A program made the position numbers and the translations under genes. The notes under the pieces were generated by a model. It had not been told where the DNA came from and did no database searches. It worked only from the letters and a program-made list of their open reading frames with translations. From assembly GCA_007750655.1 (NCBI GenBank), contig CP036290.1, forward strand, positions 1,488,001-1,552,000: DNA of 64,000 bases. The letters run 5' to 3'. This DNA comes from Rohdeia mirabilis. GTDB taxonomy: Bacteria > Planctomycetota > UBA1135 > GCA-002686595. Shown here in pieces: positions 1-8,175 of the stretch. How positions within the stretch are numbered: position 1 is the first letter of the stretch; each line of letters opens with the position of its first letter.

Positions 1-1
1 A

Positions 2-1009
2 GAGGGTGGGATCATCGACATCCTGGCGGGTCGCTACGACAAGGGCGGTCAGCCGAACCTCGACCTCGTTCTGAAGGGGTGGGATGGTCAGGAGCCGTGG
101 TTGCGCGACCGGGTGACAACGGAGTCGGTTCGCATCGATAGCCCACTCCTCACCCTGGGGCTTGCCATCCAGCCCGATGTCATCAGCTCGATGGCTGGCA
201 AGTCAGCGATCAGGGGGCGCGGTCTGCTGGGCCGCTTCCTCTTCGCCATCCCCCGTAGTCGCGTCGGACGACGGCTCGCACAGCCTGAACCTGCTCGTGA
301 TGAGGTCATGGACTGGTGGAGGGATCGCCTCGACGCGCTTCTGGAGCTTCCCGATGACCGAGACGAGCAGGGGGAGACGGTCACCGCCTCGATCGAGCTC
401 GACGAAGACGCTCAACGGCGCTTGGTCGAGTTCCAGGAGGAGCTCGAGCCTCTTCTGGGTGAGGGCCAGTTGCTCGGCGACATGTGTGACTGGGGCGGCA
501 AGCTCGTCGGGCACGTTGGACGGATCGCTGCGCTGCTGGCGCTGATCGACCAGGGAGCTGCTGGGGCGGTGACGGTCGGCCACGTTGATCGTGCCGTTGA
601 GATCGGGCGCTTCCTGATCCCGCATGCCCAGGCTGCGTTCCGCTTGCTGGAGCTCGATCCAGTTGTCGAGGGGGCGAAGAAGCTGATTGGCTGGATCACG
701 CGCAGGAAGCTCACGGCCTTCACTGCGCGGGAGGCGCTCGATGGCCTGCCGCGAGCCATGAGGCGCATGGAGCATGTCGAGCGCACCATCGAAGTGCTGA
801 TCGAGTTCGGCTACATCCGCGAGGCTGAGGCTGAGGCCGCGCCTGCGACCAGGAAGGGTCGTAGGCCGAGCCCCGCGTACGACGTGAATCCTCTCGTCCA
901 CTCTCCGAAAGTTACCGCGATTACCGCAGAACTCGAGAGCGGCGCTGATTCTGCGGTAATCGCGGACGATCTGGAGGAGTCTGCGAACGACGCCGAGGTG
1001 CCGTCATGA
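2..1009 (+). CDS. DUF3987 domain protein, C-terminal part (5' end off window)
   Basis: The frame is open from the first bases, so the gene starts upstream of the window. The visible 335 residues match the second half of DUF3987 (YfjI-like) proteins. They contain GIIDILAGRYDKGG-type and LGLAIQPD segments, the RGRGLLGRFLFAIP block, and then a winged-helix-like tail that ends in a variable linker. These proteins often sit in phage, plasmid and satellite replication modules beside primase-helicases; the exact reaction is not established. The stop overlaps the start of the next gene by 4 nt (ATGA at 1006-1009), so the two are probably translationally coupled. The same operon continues into the integrase, which suggests a role in island replication or maintenance (inference). 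Confidence 0.75.
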   Translation, partial: EGGIIDILAGRYDKGGQPNLDLVLKGWDGQEPWLRDRVTTESVRIDSPLLTLGLAIQPDVISSMAGKSAIRGRGLLGRFLFAIPRSRVGRRLAQPEPARDEVMDWWRDRLDALLELPDDRDEQGETVTASIELDEDAQRRLVEFQEELEPLLGEGQLLGDMCDWGGKLVGHVGRIAALLALIDQGAAGAVTVGHVDRAVEIGRFLIPHAQAAFRLLELDPVVEGAKKLIGWITRRKLTAFTAREALDGLPRAMRRMEHVERTIEVLIEFGYIREAEAEAAPATRKGRRPSPAYDVNPLVHSPKVTAITAELESGADSAVIADDLEESANDAEVPS

Positions 1010-1296
1010 CCGCCCCGCTCGTCACCGACGTGCGGATCACGGCAGCGCTCCGCCAGGACCAGGACCGGGGGCTGCTGGCCTACGTCAGCTGCACCGTGGC
1101 CGGGGTCCTGCGCATCGACGGGCTCACGGTCCGGCGCACCCGCTCGGGCGACACCCGCCTGTCGCTCCCCGCGCGCCGTGATCGCCGTGGGCTGGAGCAC
1201 CCGTACTTCGAGCCGCTCGACGCGGCCACGGAGCGGGCGCTCGAGGAGGCCGTCCTGGCCGCCTTGCTCGGGGCTGGGGAGGGCGAGAACTCGTGA
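1006..1296 (+). CDS. SpoVG-like small protein
   Basis: This 96-residue protein has the layout of the SpoVG fold. An N-terminal strand reads VTDVRITAAL, a central segment reads LRIDGLTVRRT, then comes SLPARRDRRG, and a C-terminal helix contains ALEEAVLAALL. SpoVG proteins are small nucleic-acid-binding regulators, and homologues are frequent in phage and plasmid accessory modules. The start ATG overlaps the DUF3987 stop and the stop overlaps the next start (GTGA at 1293-1296). A nearly identical copy (about three substitutions) lies at 29,235-29,525. Family assignment is by pattern only and is moderate. A role as regulator of the integration operon is inference. Confidence 0.55.
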   Translation: MTAPLVTDVRITAALRQDQDRGLLAYVSCTVAGVLRIDGLTVRRTRSGDTRLSLPARRDRRGLEHPYFEPLDAATERALEEAVLAALLGAGEGENS

Positions 1297-1748
1297 GCGA
1301 ACTGCGCGAGAAGCTCGACGCCGCCGTGGCGCGTGGGGCGCGGCGTGGGCGCTCCGGCGAGCCGGTGACCGTCGATGCGGACGTGGCGCAGGACGTCGCG
1401 ACGGGTGGCCACACGGGCGGCGTGGGGGACCCGATCCGGTCGCTTGCCGCGTCGCTCGTGACGGCGTCAGCTGCACTGCAACAAGCCGCTGAACACCTGC
1501 AGGTTCACCTTGCTGCGGGCGCTGAAACGAGCCCCTATGCGCTCGTGGACCAACGCGACGCGCAGCCCCAACTCGAACCGCTCCTCACGGTCAAGGACGT
1601 CGCTCACTTGCTGAGCGTGAAGGAGAAGACCGTGCGCGAGTGGAAGGCGAAAGGCGACATGCCCGTGCCCTTCGAACTGGGCGGAGTGATCCGCTGGGAG
1701 CGCGCGGAAGTCCTCGACTGGCTCGACAGCCGGAGGGTCGCGCGATGA
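1293..1748 (+). CDS. Helix-turn-helix (excisionase/AlpA-like) protein
   Basis: This 151-residue protein has a disordered N-terminal half, followed at about residues 95-148 by a MerR-type helix-turn-helix of the excisionase class. The motif LLTVKDVAHLLSVKEKTVRE leads to a wing containing GGVIRWERAEVLDWL. Such proteins bind DNA near att sites as recombination directionality factors or act as AlpA-type activators. Translation starts at a GTG inside the SpoVG-like stop, and the stop overlaps the integrase ATG (1745-1748). The position directly before the integrase supports an Xis or AlpA role (inference). A paralogue lies at 29,522-29,977. Confidence 0.75.
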   Translation: MSELREKLDAAVARGARRGRSGEPVTVDADVAQDVATGGHTGGVGDPIRSLAASLVTASAALQQAAEHLQVHLAAGAETSPYALVDQRDAQPQLEPLLTVKDVAHLLSVKEKTVREWKAKGDMPVPFELGGVIRWERAEVLDWLDSRRVAR

Positions 1749-2947
1749 CCCGTGGACGAGCGATGGGGCCGGGCAGGCTCTTCAAGCGCGGCACGAGCTA
1801 CGTGCTCGACTACCGCGACGCGGACGGCAAGCGGCACCACTACAGCCTCGGTCCGGACAAGCGTGTGGCCGAACGGCGTCGTGCGGAGCTGATCCGCCGC
1901 CGCGATATGGAGCTCGACGGACTCGGGTCGCTCGAAGGCCAGCAGATGCGGCTCGACGAGGTCGCTCAGGAATACATCGCGGACCTGGCAGCGCGATCCT
2001 CGCCCGGCCACGTGAAGAACGTGGTTGCGCGGCTCACCAAGACCCTCGACGACCTGGAGCCCACTCGGGTGTGCGACCTGCGCCCGCTCCACGTGCTCAG
2101 GCTCCGATCGGCTGCGACCAACGCCGGGCTCGCCAACCGCACGGCGAACCTGATCGGCGAGACGCTCAAGGCGATGCTGAACTGGGCGGTGGACGCGGGC
2201 GTGATCGCTCAGAACCCGATCGCGCGGCTGAAGAAGCTGCCCGAGGGGAAGGGCCACCAGGTGCACCGGCGTCGCGCGCTCTCCGACGACGAGGTGGATC
2301 GCTTCCTGGCCGCCTCGCGCGCCGACGACGAGCGCTGCGAGCAGGAGGCTCGACGCGTCGGAACCACCCATGTCCCGCAGACACCGCTCTGGCTGCTGTT
2401 GCTCGACACCGGAGCGCGGTGGGGCGAAGCGCGCCAACTCACCTGGGGCGACGTGAGCTTCGCCGACCAGCTGCTCGTGCTCCGCGCCGAGACCACGAAG
2501 GCGAAGAAGGAGCGCGCCATCCCGCTCACCGACCCGTTGGCCCAGGAGCTGCGCGACCTACGCGTCCAGCACCAGCAACTCCTCGGGCGCATCCCAACCG
2601 TCGCGGACAGGGTCCTGCTCAGCCCGCGTGGGAGCGCGCTCAGCGTCGCCACGAACAACCCCATGCGGATCTTCGACCGCGTGCTCGAACGCGCGCAGAT
2701 CGACCGCACCGACGGGCAGGGACGCCACATGGTCATCCACGGCCTGCGGCACTCCTTCGCGACCCGCCTGGAGCGCGCCGGCGTCCCGCTGACCCACGCG
2801 CAGCGACTCATGGGGCACAGCGACCCGAAACTCACCGCGCAGATCTACACGCACCTTGGCGTGGACGACCTGCGGGGCGCCATCAAGAGGCTCGGGCGAC
2901 CGAGCGAACCAGAGGCCGCCCGGACGGCCACGGAGACGAGCAGATGA
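1745..2947 (+). CDS. Tyrosine recombinase / phage-type integrase (copy 1)
   Basis: This 400-residue integrase has the full catalytic set: Arg225 in TGARWGEA, His332-x-x-Arg335 in HGLRHSFATRL, His358 in LMGHSDPK, and the nucleophile Tyr368 in QIYTHLG. An N-terminal arm-binding region (residues 1-65) and a SAM-like core-binding domain (about 70-170) precede it. The start is the ATG overlapping the upstream stop; longer readings extend only into the overlapping HTH gene. The island ends inside tRNA-Gly(CCC), so that gene is the probable target (inference). Compared with the second copy at 29,974-31,176, about nineteen differences cluster in residues 69-131, with about nine elsewhere. Confidence 0.95.
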   Translation: MTRGRAMGPGRLFKRGTSYVLDYRDADGKRHHYSLGPDKRVAERRRAELIRRRDMELDGLGSLEGQQMRLDEVAQEYIADLAARSSPGHVKNVVARLTKTLDDLEPTRVCDLRPLHVLRLRSAATNAGLANRTANLIGETLKAMLNWAVDAGVIAQNPIARLKKLPEGKGHQVHRRRALSDDEVDRFLAASRADDERCEQEARRVGTTHVPQTPLWLLLLDTGARWGEARQLTWGDVSFADQLLVLRAETTKAKKERAIPLTDPLAQELRDLRVQHQQLLGRIPTVADRVLLSPRGSALSVATNNPMRIFDRVLERAQIDRTDGQGRHMVIHGLRHSFATRLERAGVPLTHAQRLMGHSDPKLTAQIYTHLGVDDLRGAIKRLGRPSEPEAARTATETSR

Positions 2948-3279
2948 TCGAACAGCAAGGCGACGTGGACCGCTACCTGGCGCTGAAGGAGGTCTGGTCC
3001 GACCTCGTGTCCGACCGCGACGCCATTGCGCGTGACCCTGGCGGGAAGGAGCTCCTGCTCGCGATCCGATCGCTGCAGCGAGCCGCTCAGATCACCGAGC
3101 GAGGGGACCTGGCTCAAGCAGCCGAAGCCGCGCTGAGCTTCATCGGTGGACGAGTCCACGAAGCGCGCGCCGAAGTCTGGCCGGAGCGGGTCACGCGAGT
3201 GCAGCTGCAGATCGCCGAGATCGAAGCGGCAGCGCGCGCGTCGATGGCGATCGAGATCAGCGCCGGAACGGGCGACTGA
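2944..3279 (+). CDS. Hypothetical 111-aa protein coupled to integrase
   Basis: This small, charged, mostly helical protein of 111 residues has no family I recognise. The ATG overlaps the integrase stop (ATGA at 2944-2947), so it is translated with the recombinase. It has no signal peptide or membrane segment. A copy with few changes follows integrase 2 at 31,173-31,508, so it is a conserved part of the module rather than random cargo. A helper role in recombination or regulation is possible but is not shown by the sequence. Confidence 0.8.
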   Translation: MIEQQGDVDRYLALKEVWSDLVSDRDAIARDPGGKELLLAIRSLQRAAQITERGDLAQAAEAALSFIGGRVHEARAEVWPERVTRVQLQIAEIEAAARASMAIEISAGTGD

Positions 3280-3372
3280 CGGCAACAAGAACACGGGGTC
3301 GTCGAGCGTGTGACACCGAGTCACGCGACGGCCTCGAACACCGGGCGGACGCCCACCACACGAACTGAACCG

Positions 3373-3705
3373 ATGACCGAATCGACTACCCGAACCCGTC
3401 GTTCCACCGAAGAGATGCTGGCCGAGCTGGACGCGCGCAAGGACGCGCTGCTGGCCCGCGCCGAGATCGCGAAGGTGAAGGACCAGCCCGCCTACAAGCC
3501 CGCGCGAGCTGCGATCAGCGCTATCGACAAGGGCTTGAGCCTGGTCGAGGACGAGAAGCAGCGGGCGGCGCTGGAGCAGGCCCGTGAAGCTCTGGGCGAG
3601 ATCGTCCCGCTTGACGGGATCCGAGCTTGGTCGGGGCGCAAGCCGTCGAAGAAGCCGGCGAAGGCTGCCGCCGCGAAGGCGAAGGCCGCCGACGCCGCCA
3701 AGTAG
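3373..3705 (+). CDS. Lys/Ala-rich histone-like small protein
   Basis: This 110-residue protein has a helical, charged body (residues about 12-85) and a C-terminal tail made almost only of Lys, Ala and Pro, including KPSKKPAKAAAAKAKA. The tail resembles those of bacterial histone H1-like DNA-compacting proteins. The start is the ATG at 3373 in the sequence CCGATGACC; an upstream in-frame start would add residues that the copy at 31,603 does not conserve. Non-specific DNA binding is a reasonable inference from the tail. It is the sixth gene of the integration module and recurs in island 2. Confidence 0.7.
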   Translation: MTESTTRTRRSTEEMLAELDARKDALLARAEIAKVKDQPAYKPARAAISAIDKGLSLVEDEKQRAALEQAREALGEIVPLDGIRAWSGRKPSKKPAKAAAAKAKAADAAK

Positions 3706-3794
3706 GTCGATCTGCTGGCAGGGATTGGGGGGTCGGGCTCGCGCCTGGCCCCCTTGCTTCAGTAGGAGGCCGCCCGAACGAGGCGGAATGAACG

Positions 3795-4259
3795 ATGGAC
3801 CAAGGCATGTACCTGATCGAGTCGACGACGGCGGTGGTGTTCGTGGCGATCGGCGGAGCGGAAGACGAAGAGATGGGCCTGGGGCTCTGGGCCGAGGCGT
3901 GGCTTTGGCTGCGCGGGAGCGAGGATGTCCAAGCGGTGCGGATCGCGGTGGCCGACCCGCTGCAGCTCCCCAACCGAGTCGACCCGGTGGACTTCCTGTT
4001 CCGACGGGCTGGGGCGTGGGCGGCGAACCAGGCGACAGCTGCCAGACGAGTACTCGATCGCAGCGTGTGCCGTCCCGTGGTCGACGAGGACGGACCGAGC
4101 GGGCTCATCGCGACCCTGCTCGAGCTAGCGATCGACGCGCCGAGGCTGGTCGAGCGGATCGAAGCGACGACGCGCTGGCACGACCTCGAGGGGGCGGTCG
4201 ATGAGGCGCAGGCCTACGCGGAGGAGGTGGCGGTCCTGGCGATGGGTGGGGGGGGCTGA
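3795..4259 (+). CDS. H protein (full-length, island 1): unknown helical protein whose 3' end is repeated through the array
   Basis: This 154-residue protein has no family I recognise. The N-terminus, MDQGMYLIES then AVVFVAIGG, suggests a strand-rich start. The remainder is Ala/Glu-rich helix and includes the diagnostic block LVERIEATTRWHDLEGAVDE. There is no signal peptide or membrane helix. A near-identical full copy closes the island 2 module at 32,000-32,464. At least five truncated or chimeric relatives lie between cargo genes downstream (around 5,000, 6,100, 8,450, 10,150 and 11,750). An extra partial copy of the C-terminal helix usually follows the stop by a few dozen bases. The function may be structural for the array rather than enzymatic (speculative). 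Confidence 0.75.
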   Translation: MDQGMYLIESTTAVVFVAIGGAEDEEMGLGLWAEAWLWLRGSEDVQAVRIAVADPLQLPNRVDPVDFLFRRAGAWAANQATAARRVLDRSVCRPVVDEDGPSGLIATLLELAIDAPRLVERIEATTRWHDLEGAVDEAQAYAEEVAVLAMGGGG

Positions 4260-4344
4260 CTCGCTCCGACTTGACTCGCCGCTCGTCGGGCTCGTGGAGA
4301 AGGTCGTTTCGTTGAAGGCGGTTCAGAGGTGTGGCGCCGACTTG

Positions 4345-4379
4345 ATGGCCAGCAGTTGCGGGCGGTCTGAGAGTCACCG
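4345..4379. repeat. Possible diverged E element (E1)
   Basis: A GGCCAGCAG-type sequence lies just before the stop codon of the following minus-strand gene, in the place where clear E elements lie elsewhere. Only the first block is recognisable, so this assignment rests mainly on position. Confidence 0.3.
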
Positions 4380-4844
4380 CTAGCGCTGTAGGCTGGCTCG
4401 AAGCTCCTTCCGTACCCGCTTCCAGGCGCCTCGCCTTGCCTCAGCCAGGTTGAGGAACCCTCCTCGACCCTTTGCGCTTGCAACTACGAGTGTCCGACTC
4501 GTGAGGTAGTCATCGAGCTGAACTGTAAGGTCGAAACCTGCAGGTCCACCGTGTCCGTTGACGAGTTGAGTTTCGGTATACCTGACCCCGACCGTACTTG
4601 ACGCTCGTGGATCGCCAGATGCGAGAGCCGGGACAATCTCGAAGTCCAGAGACTCCATCAACGACTCCAGCTCAAGCTGAATCATCCCAGCCTGCTCAGG
4701 TGGGTGCACGTGCGCGAACGAGTAGGCGGACAGCGAGATCTCACCTCTCTCTATAGCGGAAGACATCCGAGAGCCACCGCTCACAACCGGGCAAGCCGCA
4801 AGAAGTGGCGTAAAGAGCATGACGACGATGGTTCGCTTGTGCAT
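4380..4844 (-). CDS. Small lipoprotein, cargo A
   Basis: This 154-residue protein has a signal sequence and a lipobox (LLAAC, Cys near residue 18), so it is probably a membrane-anchored lipoprotein. The mature part has mixed alpha/beta character with segments GFDLTVQLDDYL and TLVVASAKGRGG. These recall small outer-membrane or DUF4136-like lipoproteins, but I cannot assign a family. The start was set at the ATG just before the signal peptide; the open frame continues upstream without coding character. It is transcribed towards the integrase module, and its stop lies within a few bases of the possible E1 element. Codon use is less GC-biased than in the core genes, consistent with acquired cargo. 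Confidence 0.6.
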   Translation of the reverse strand: MHKRTIVVMLFTPLLAACPVVSGGSRMSSAIERGEISLSAYSFAHVHPPEQAGMIQLELESLMESLDFEIVPALASGDPRASSTVGVRYTETQLVNGHGGPAGFDLTVQLDDYLTSRTLVVASAKGRGGFLNLAEARRGAWKRVRKELRASLQR

Positions 4845-4965
4845 GGGAGTCGACTGGTGTTCGTGGTCCGGGGCAATAGATCCGTCGGAGAGTAGCGCTT
4901 GAGTTGAGATCAGGTGCTGACCGGAGCATAGACGGGGCTGCCGCTCTTGATCCAGCCGCGCGAGC

Positions 4966-5151
4966 CCCGTCCCGGAGTCGGTCGAGCGTGCGGGCTCATC
5001 ACGACCCTTGCTCGGGCTCGCCTTCGACGCGCCCATGCTCGTTCACGGAATCGAGACCACGACCCAGTGGTTCGACCTGGAGGACCTAGCTCAGCACGCG
5101 CAGGGAGCGATCGAGAAGGTCGTCGCGGTGGCCTCCCTCGAAGAAGGCTGA
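4966..5151 (+). pseudogene. Truncated, frameshifted H copy (H2)
   Basis: DNA similar to the last third of H is recognisable. The frame must shift by one base near 5,007-5,012 (an extra T in CCCTTGCTC) to give a segment containing FDAPMLVHGIETTTQWFDLE, which ends at a TGA at 5149-5151. The N-terminal two thirds are missing. It lies between cargo A and element E2, as in the other cassette junctions. Confidence 0.55.
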
Positions 5152-5249
5152 ACCGGGCGACCTTCCTAGGGCCAGGTGTGCGTGTTGCCGTCCCGTTCTC
5201 GCAGGCGTCACGGCACGAGTCCAGCGGCGCTCAGAAGTCCGCAGCCAGG

Positions 5250-5336
5250 GTGATCAAGTCGACGATCGAAGGTCCGTGCAGACGATCGAAGCCGGGAGTG
5301 GCTTCGGCCCAGCAACGGCGAACGGAACGACAGCCC
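5250..5336. repeat. E element E2
   Basis: It begins with GTGATCAAG, passes an ACGATCGAAGCCGGGAG block, and ends with GGCCCAGCAACGGCGAACGG then AACGACAGCC. It aligns along its length with E5 and E3. Just beyond it, CGGAACG and CGTTCCG form a short inverted repeat, followed immediately by the stop codon of the minus-strand cargo B gene. Confidence 0.6.
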
Positions 5337-5342
5337 GTTCCG

Positions 5343-5921
5343 CTACTCGCGAGGCAGACGCGTTGCGAGGTCGTTCAGCCTCGCTTTGATCTCAGCCTCG
5401 TCCCAGTCCCACTTCTTCTGAGCGGACTCGAGTTTGGTCGGCCAATGAAACTCGTCGAGCAGTTCTTCCATGACAATCGACTGCTTCTTGCGAGCCTCGA
5501 TCGCATCGAAGTACTCCCCGATCAAGAACTCGCGAATGATAATCCATAGGCTGGGGTCCGCCTCAAGCTGGGGCGGAGCCTTGGCAAGGAGGTCTCCAAC
5601 CGCAGCGCCCACGCTCTTCGGCAGGGTTTTGGCATCGAGTTGTGTCCACGTGCACCACGACGCTCCGAGGGAGTCCACGCGGCTCGAGAGGTCGTTCACG
5701 TAGTCGTTCACGGCCTTCTGCGCTGCGTCATATGCAGCCTTCTGATCTTCGGTGGGTGGGGACGAAATCAGCGGGACTCTGGCCTTCGCCTCAGTCGTGA
5801 GGCCCGCCAGCGCCTCTAGGCCATCGAGCTTGTCCTTTGAGACTATCGACTTGCAGCCCGTCGACGCCAGGCAACAGGTAAGGGCGGCAACGACGGCAAT
5901 GAGAGTGCGGAGTGCGAGCAT
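5343..5921 (-). CDS. Lipoprotein, cargo B
   Basis: This 192-residue protein has a typical lipoprotein leader. A hydrophobic stretch, TLIAVVAALTCCLA, is followed by the lipobox STGC. The mature part is a helical, charged domain with regular spacing, rich in Lys, Glu and Asp, and with several Trp residues in its second half. I do not recognise the family. The start is the ATG at the head of the signal sequence; the longer open frame upstream overlaps an H remnant and is not coding. The gene reads leftwards, and its stop lies 6 bp from the end of element E2. Confidence 0.65.
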   Translation of the reverse strand: MLALRTLIAVVAALTCCLASTGCKSIVSKDKLDGLEALAGLTTEAKARVPLISSPPTEDQKAAYDAAQKAVNDYVNDLSSRVDSLGASWCTWTQLDAKTLPKSVGAAVGDLLAKAPPQLEADPSLWIIIREFLIGEYFDAIEARKKQSIVMEELLDEFHWPTKLESAQKKWDWDEAEIKARLNDLATRLPRE

Positions 5922-6038
5922 GATTCGTGTTGAGGGCAAGGGATTACGGAATCGGCCAGCGGCGATGGATGTCTCTACTGCGGGCCCTGCAACTCTAGTC
6001 AGTGCGCTCGTTTCTCGCCAGACTACTGCGTCCACTCC

Positions 6039-6415
6039 GTGCCGGACGCGGAGGCGAAGGGCAGGCCCGTCGCGACGCTGGTGGGGCTGGCAGTGGAATC
6101 GCCAGGCCTTGTCGAGCGGATCGAAGCGACGACGCGCTGGCACGACCTGGAAGGCGCGGTCGATGAGGCGCTGGCGTACGCGGAGGCGGTCCTGGCGATG
6201 GGTGAGGGAGGCTGACTCGTCCCGACCCAGCTTCGGCTCTCCCGTCGGCACATTCCCGGCTCGTCGAGCGGATCGAGGCCACGACGCGGTGGGGCGAGCT
6301 GGAGGACGCGGCGGAGGAGGCGCAGGGAGTGGGCGAGGAAGTCGTCGCGGTCCTGCCACTGGGCGGGGTGGGCCGAGTGGGGCATCACCCGATCGCGTAC
6401 GCTGACCTACACTGA
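6039..6415 (+). pseudogene. Truncated H copy plus its tandem C-terminal duplicate (H3)
   Basis: From a GTG at 6039 the frame encodes about 58 residues equal to the C-terminal third of H, with LVERIEATTRWHDLEGAVDE intact, and stops at 6213-6215. About 40 bp later (6257-6415) a second, diverged copy of the same helix follows, with RLVERIEATTRWGELEDAAE. The first two thirds of H are missing. This doublet is the best-preserved example of the paired H ends found at cassette junctions. Expression of the 58-aa piece is possible but unsupported. Confidence 0.65.
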
Positions 6416-6473
6416 ACGCCTCGCATGCGCGCCATTCCGACAGGGGCGGCGCGCGTGCCAGTAGGCGGTCAAG

Positions 6474-6558
6474 GTGGTCAAGATGGCGATGCAGGATCAG
6501 AGCGGATGCTCGGTGCTGGAGAGGCCCTCGGGCCAGCAAGCGGGAGCGGGACGGCACC
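6474..6558. repeat. E element E3
   Basis: It runs from GGTGGTCAAGATGGCGATG through GGATCAGAGCGGATG to GGGCCAGCAAGCGGG and CGGGACGGCACC. About 95 bp before it (from about 6,380) is also alignable with the linker before E5, so H3, linker and E3 form one repeat unit. The plus-strand FG-GAP gene begins about 70 bp downstream. Confidence 0.7.
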
Positions 6559-6626
6559 CCTCGGGTTCTCGTTGCAAGTGGTAGCCTGTGTCAAGACGCT
6601 CGCCTCGTCGCCACATAGCTACCACC

Positions 6627-8141
6627 ATGAAGCACGCCTTGCACTTCGCCCTCTCTCTTGTTGCCTTTCCTGTGCTCCCTGCATTGGCTATTGCTCAGGA
6701 GTGTGAAGCCCTAGCCTCAGTTGTAGACCTTGGGGGCCAGGCAGTCGGTGCTGGGCCTGTGCCAAGGCTTAGCTATTACGGAGCCCCGGTGCTCGGGATG
6801 CCCTTCGGGCTCCTAGTCGAGGGTGCAGCGCCCAGTTCGATTGTCGCCTTCGCTGTAGGTTTCTCTGGCGCCTCGTGCCCGATCCCGACTCTTGGAGGTC
6901 TTGCCCATCTCGTCGATCCACTTCTCGCAGTAGATGTGGCGACCGCCGATGGGGCAGGAGTTGCTTCGTCGGCCCTCTCCTTGTCAGTCGTTGGTTCACG
7001 CTTGTGCGGGCTTGAGTTCACTGCCCAGGCGGTGGTTGTCGACGCGGGTTTTCCGGCCGGAGCGAGGCTGACTGCGGGGAAGAGGATTCGATTTGGTCTC
7101 AGCGCGGCGCCCTCAGGGTCGCCTTTCCAGGAGTCCTATGGGGTTGAAAGCGCAAGTGATCTTGCCGCTGGAGACATCAACATGGACGGCCGAATCGATG
7201 TTGTCGTGGCGGATGCGAATGGGCCGAGCGTGCGTGTTCTTTTGAATGATGGCGTCGGCGGATTCTCGCGTGGCCAAGAAGTGTCGGTTGGTCAGTATCC
7301 ACGATCGATAGTTCTTGCCGACTTTGATGGTGATCGTGTACTTGACTTCGCGACCGCCAATGCGGGCGGATCGGTCTCAATCGCTCTGGGCGACGGGGTT
7401 TCTGGGTTTCTAGATTCCCAGACGATCGATGCCGGATCAAGCTGGCGAGACGCTGCTGTTGGGGATCTCAACCTCGATGGCCAGGTCGATCTTGTTGTTT
7501 CGGGCAGTGGCGCGCTTCGCGCGTTGCTTGGGGCTGGCGATGGCAGTTTCGTGCTGGCTGCTACGAAGCACCTCAACCAGTACACCCCAAACGAGTTTAG
7601 ACTGGCAGACTTCAACGGAGACGGATTCCTGGACGTCGTGGGAGTTTCGACGTATCTGACCCACGTGGAGGGTGTGGGGGACGGGAGCTTTGGAGTCTTC
7701 AGCGCACAGTCGATCGACTTCTATCCGAGTGCGCATGGCGTGGAGGTGGTGGACGTTGATGGCGACGGACTTGTTGACGCTGTTGTCGCGGCCACGAGTG
7801 CCGATAGAATCAAGATCTTTCGGGGAGACGGGTCCGGCTTTACGACTACGGGGCTAGTGAGCTTGTCGGGGATTGACAGCCCCCGTTGCGTGGATTTGCG
7901 GGACGTGAATGGCGACGGTCACCCAGACATTGTTGCAGTCGGCGGGAACGCAAGCGGCCAGGTTGCGGTCTTTCCATCCGATCGTCTCGGTGGTTTTGGC
8001 GCTGCGCAGCTAGTTGACGTCGGGGCATGGCCAGGAGAGATGGTCCTAGTCGATCTTGATGGTCGTGGACTTCCTGATGTTTGCTACGTGGATGACAGTG
8101 ACCTTGGAGTTGGGATCTTGTTGAATCGCCTAGTCGATTGA
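6627..8141 (+). CDS. Secreted FG-GAP/VCBS repeat protein, cargo C
   Basis: This 504-residue protein has an N-terminal signal peptide (MKHALHFALSLVAFPVLPAL, cleavage near AIAQ). It then has about 160 residues of beta-rich leader with paired cysteines, followed by at least six FG-GAP/VCBS blades. Each blade carries an Asp-rich calcium loop such as DINMDGRID, DFDGDRVLD, DLNLDGQVD, DFNGDGFLD, DVDGDGLVD or DVNGDGHPD. The likely fold is an integrin-alpha-like beta-propeller acting at the cell surface or in the periplasm, probably in binding. The start was chosen at the ATG preceding the leader. Such proteins are numerous in planctomycete genomes. It lies between E3 and an H copy. Confidence 0.85.
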   Translation: MKHALHFALSLVAFPVLPALAIAQECEALASVVDLGGQAVGAGPVPRLSYYGAPVLGMPFGLLVEGAAPSSIVAFAVGFSGASCPIPTLGGLAHLVDPLLAVDVATADGAGVASSALSLSVVGSRLCGLEFTAQAVVVDAGFPAGARLTAGKRIRFGLSAAPSGSPFQESYGVESASDLAAGDINMDGRIDVVVADANGPSVRVLLNDGVGGFSRGQEVSVGQYPRSIVLADFDGDRVLDFATANAGGSVSIALGDGVSGFLDSQTIDAGSSWRDAAVGDLNLDGQVDLVVSGSGALRALLGAGDGSFVLAATKHLNQYTPNEFRLADFNGDGFLDVVGVSTYLTHVEGVGDGSFGVFSAQSIDFYPSAHGVEVVDVDGDGLVDAVVAATSADRIKIFRGDGSGFTTTGLVSLSGIDSPRCVDLRDVNGDGHPDIVAVGGNASGQVAVFPSDRLGGFGAAQLVDVGAWPGEMVLVDLDGRGLPDVCYVDDSDLGVGILLNRLVD

Positions 8142-8175
8142 GGGTGGTGGGGGGCACCTTTGCGGTGCTGGATTG

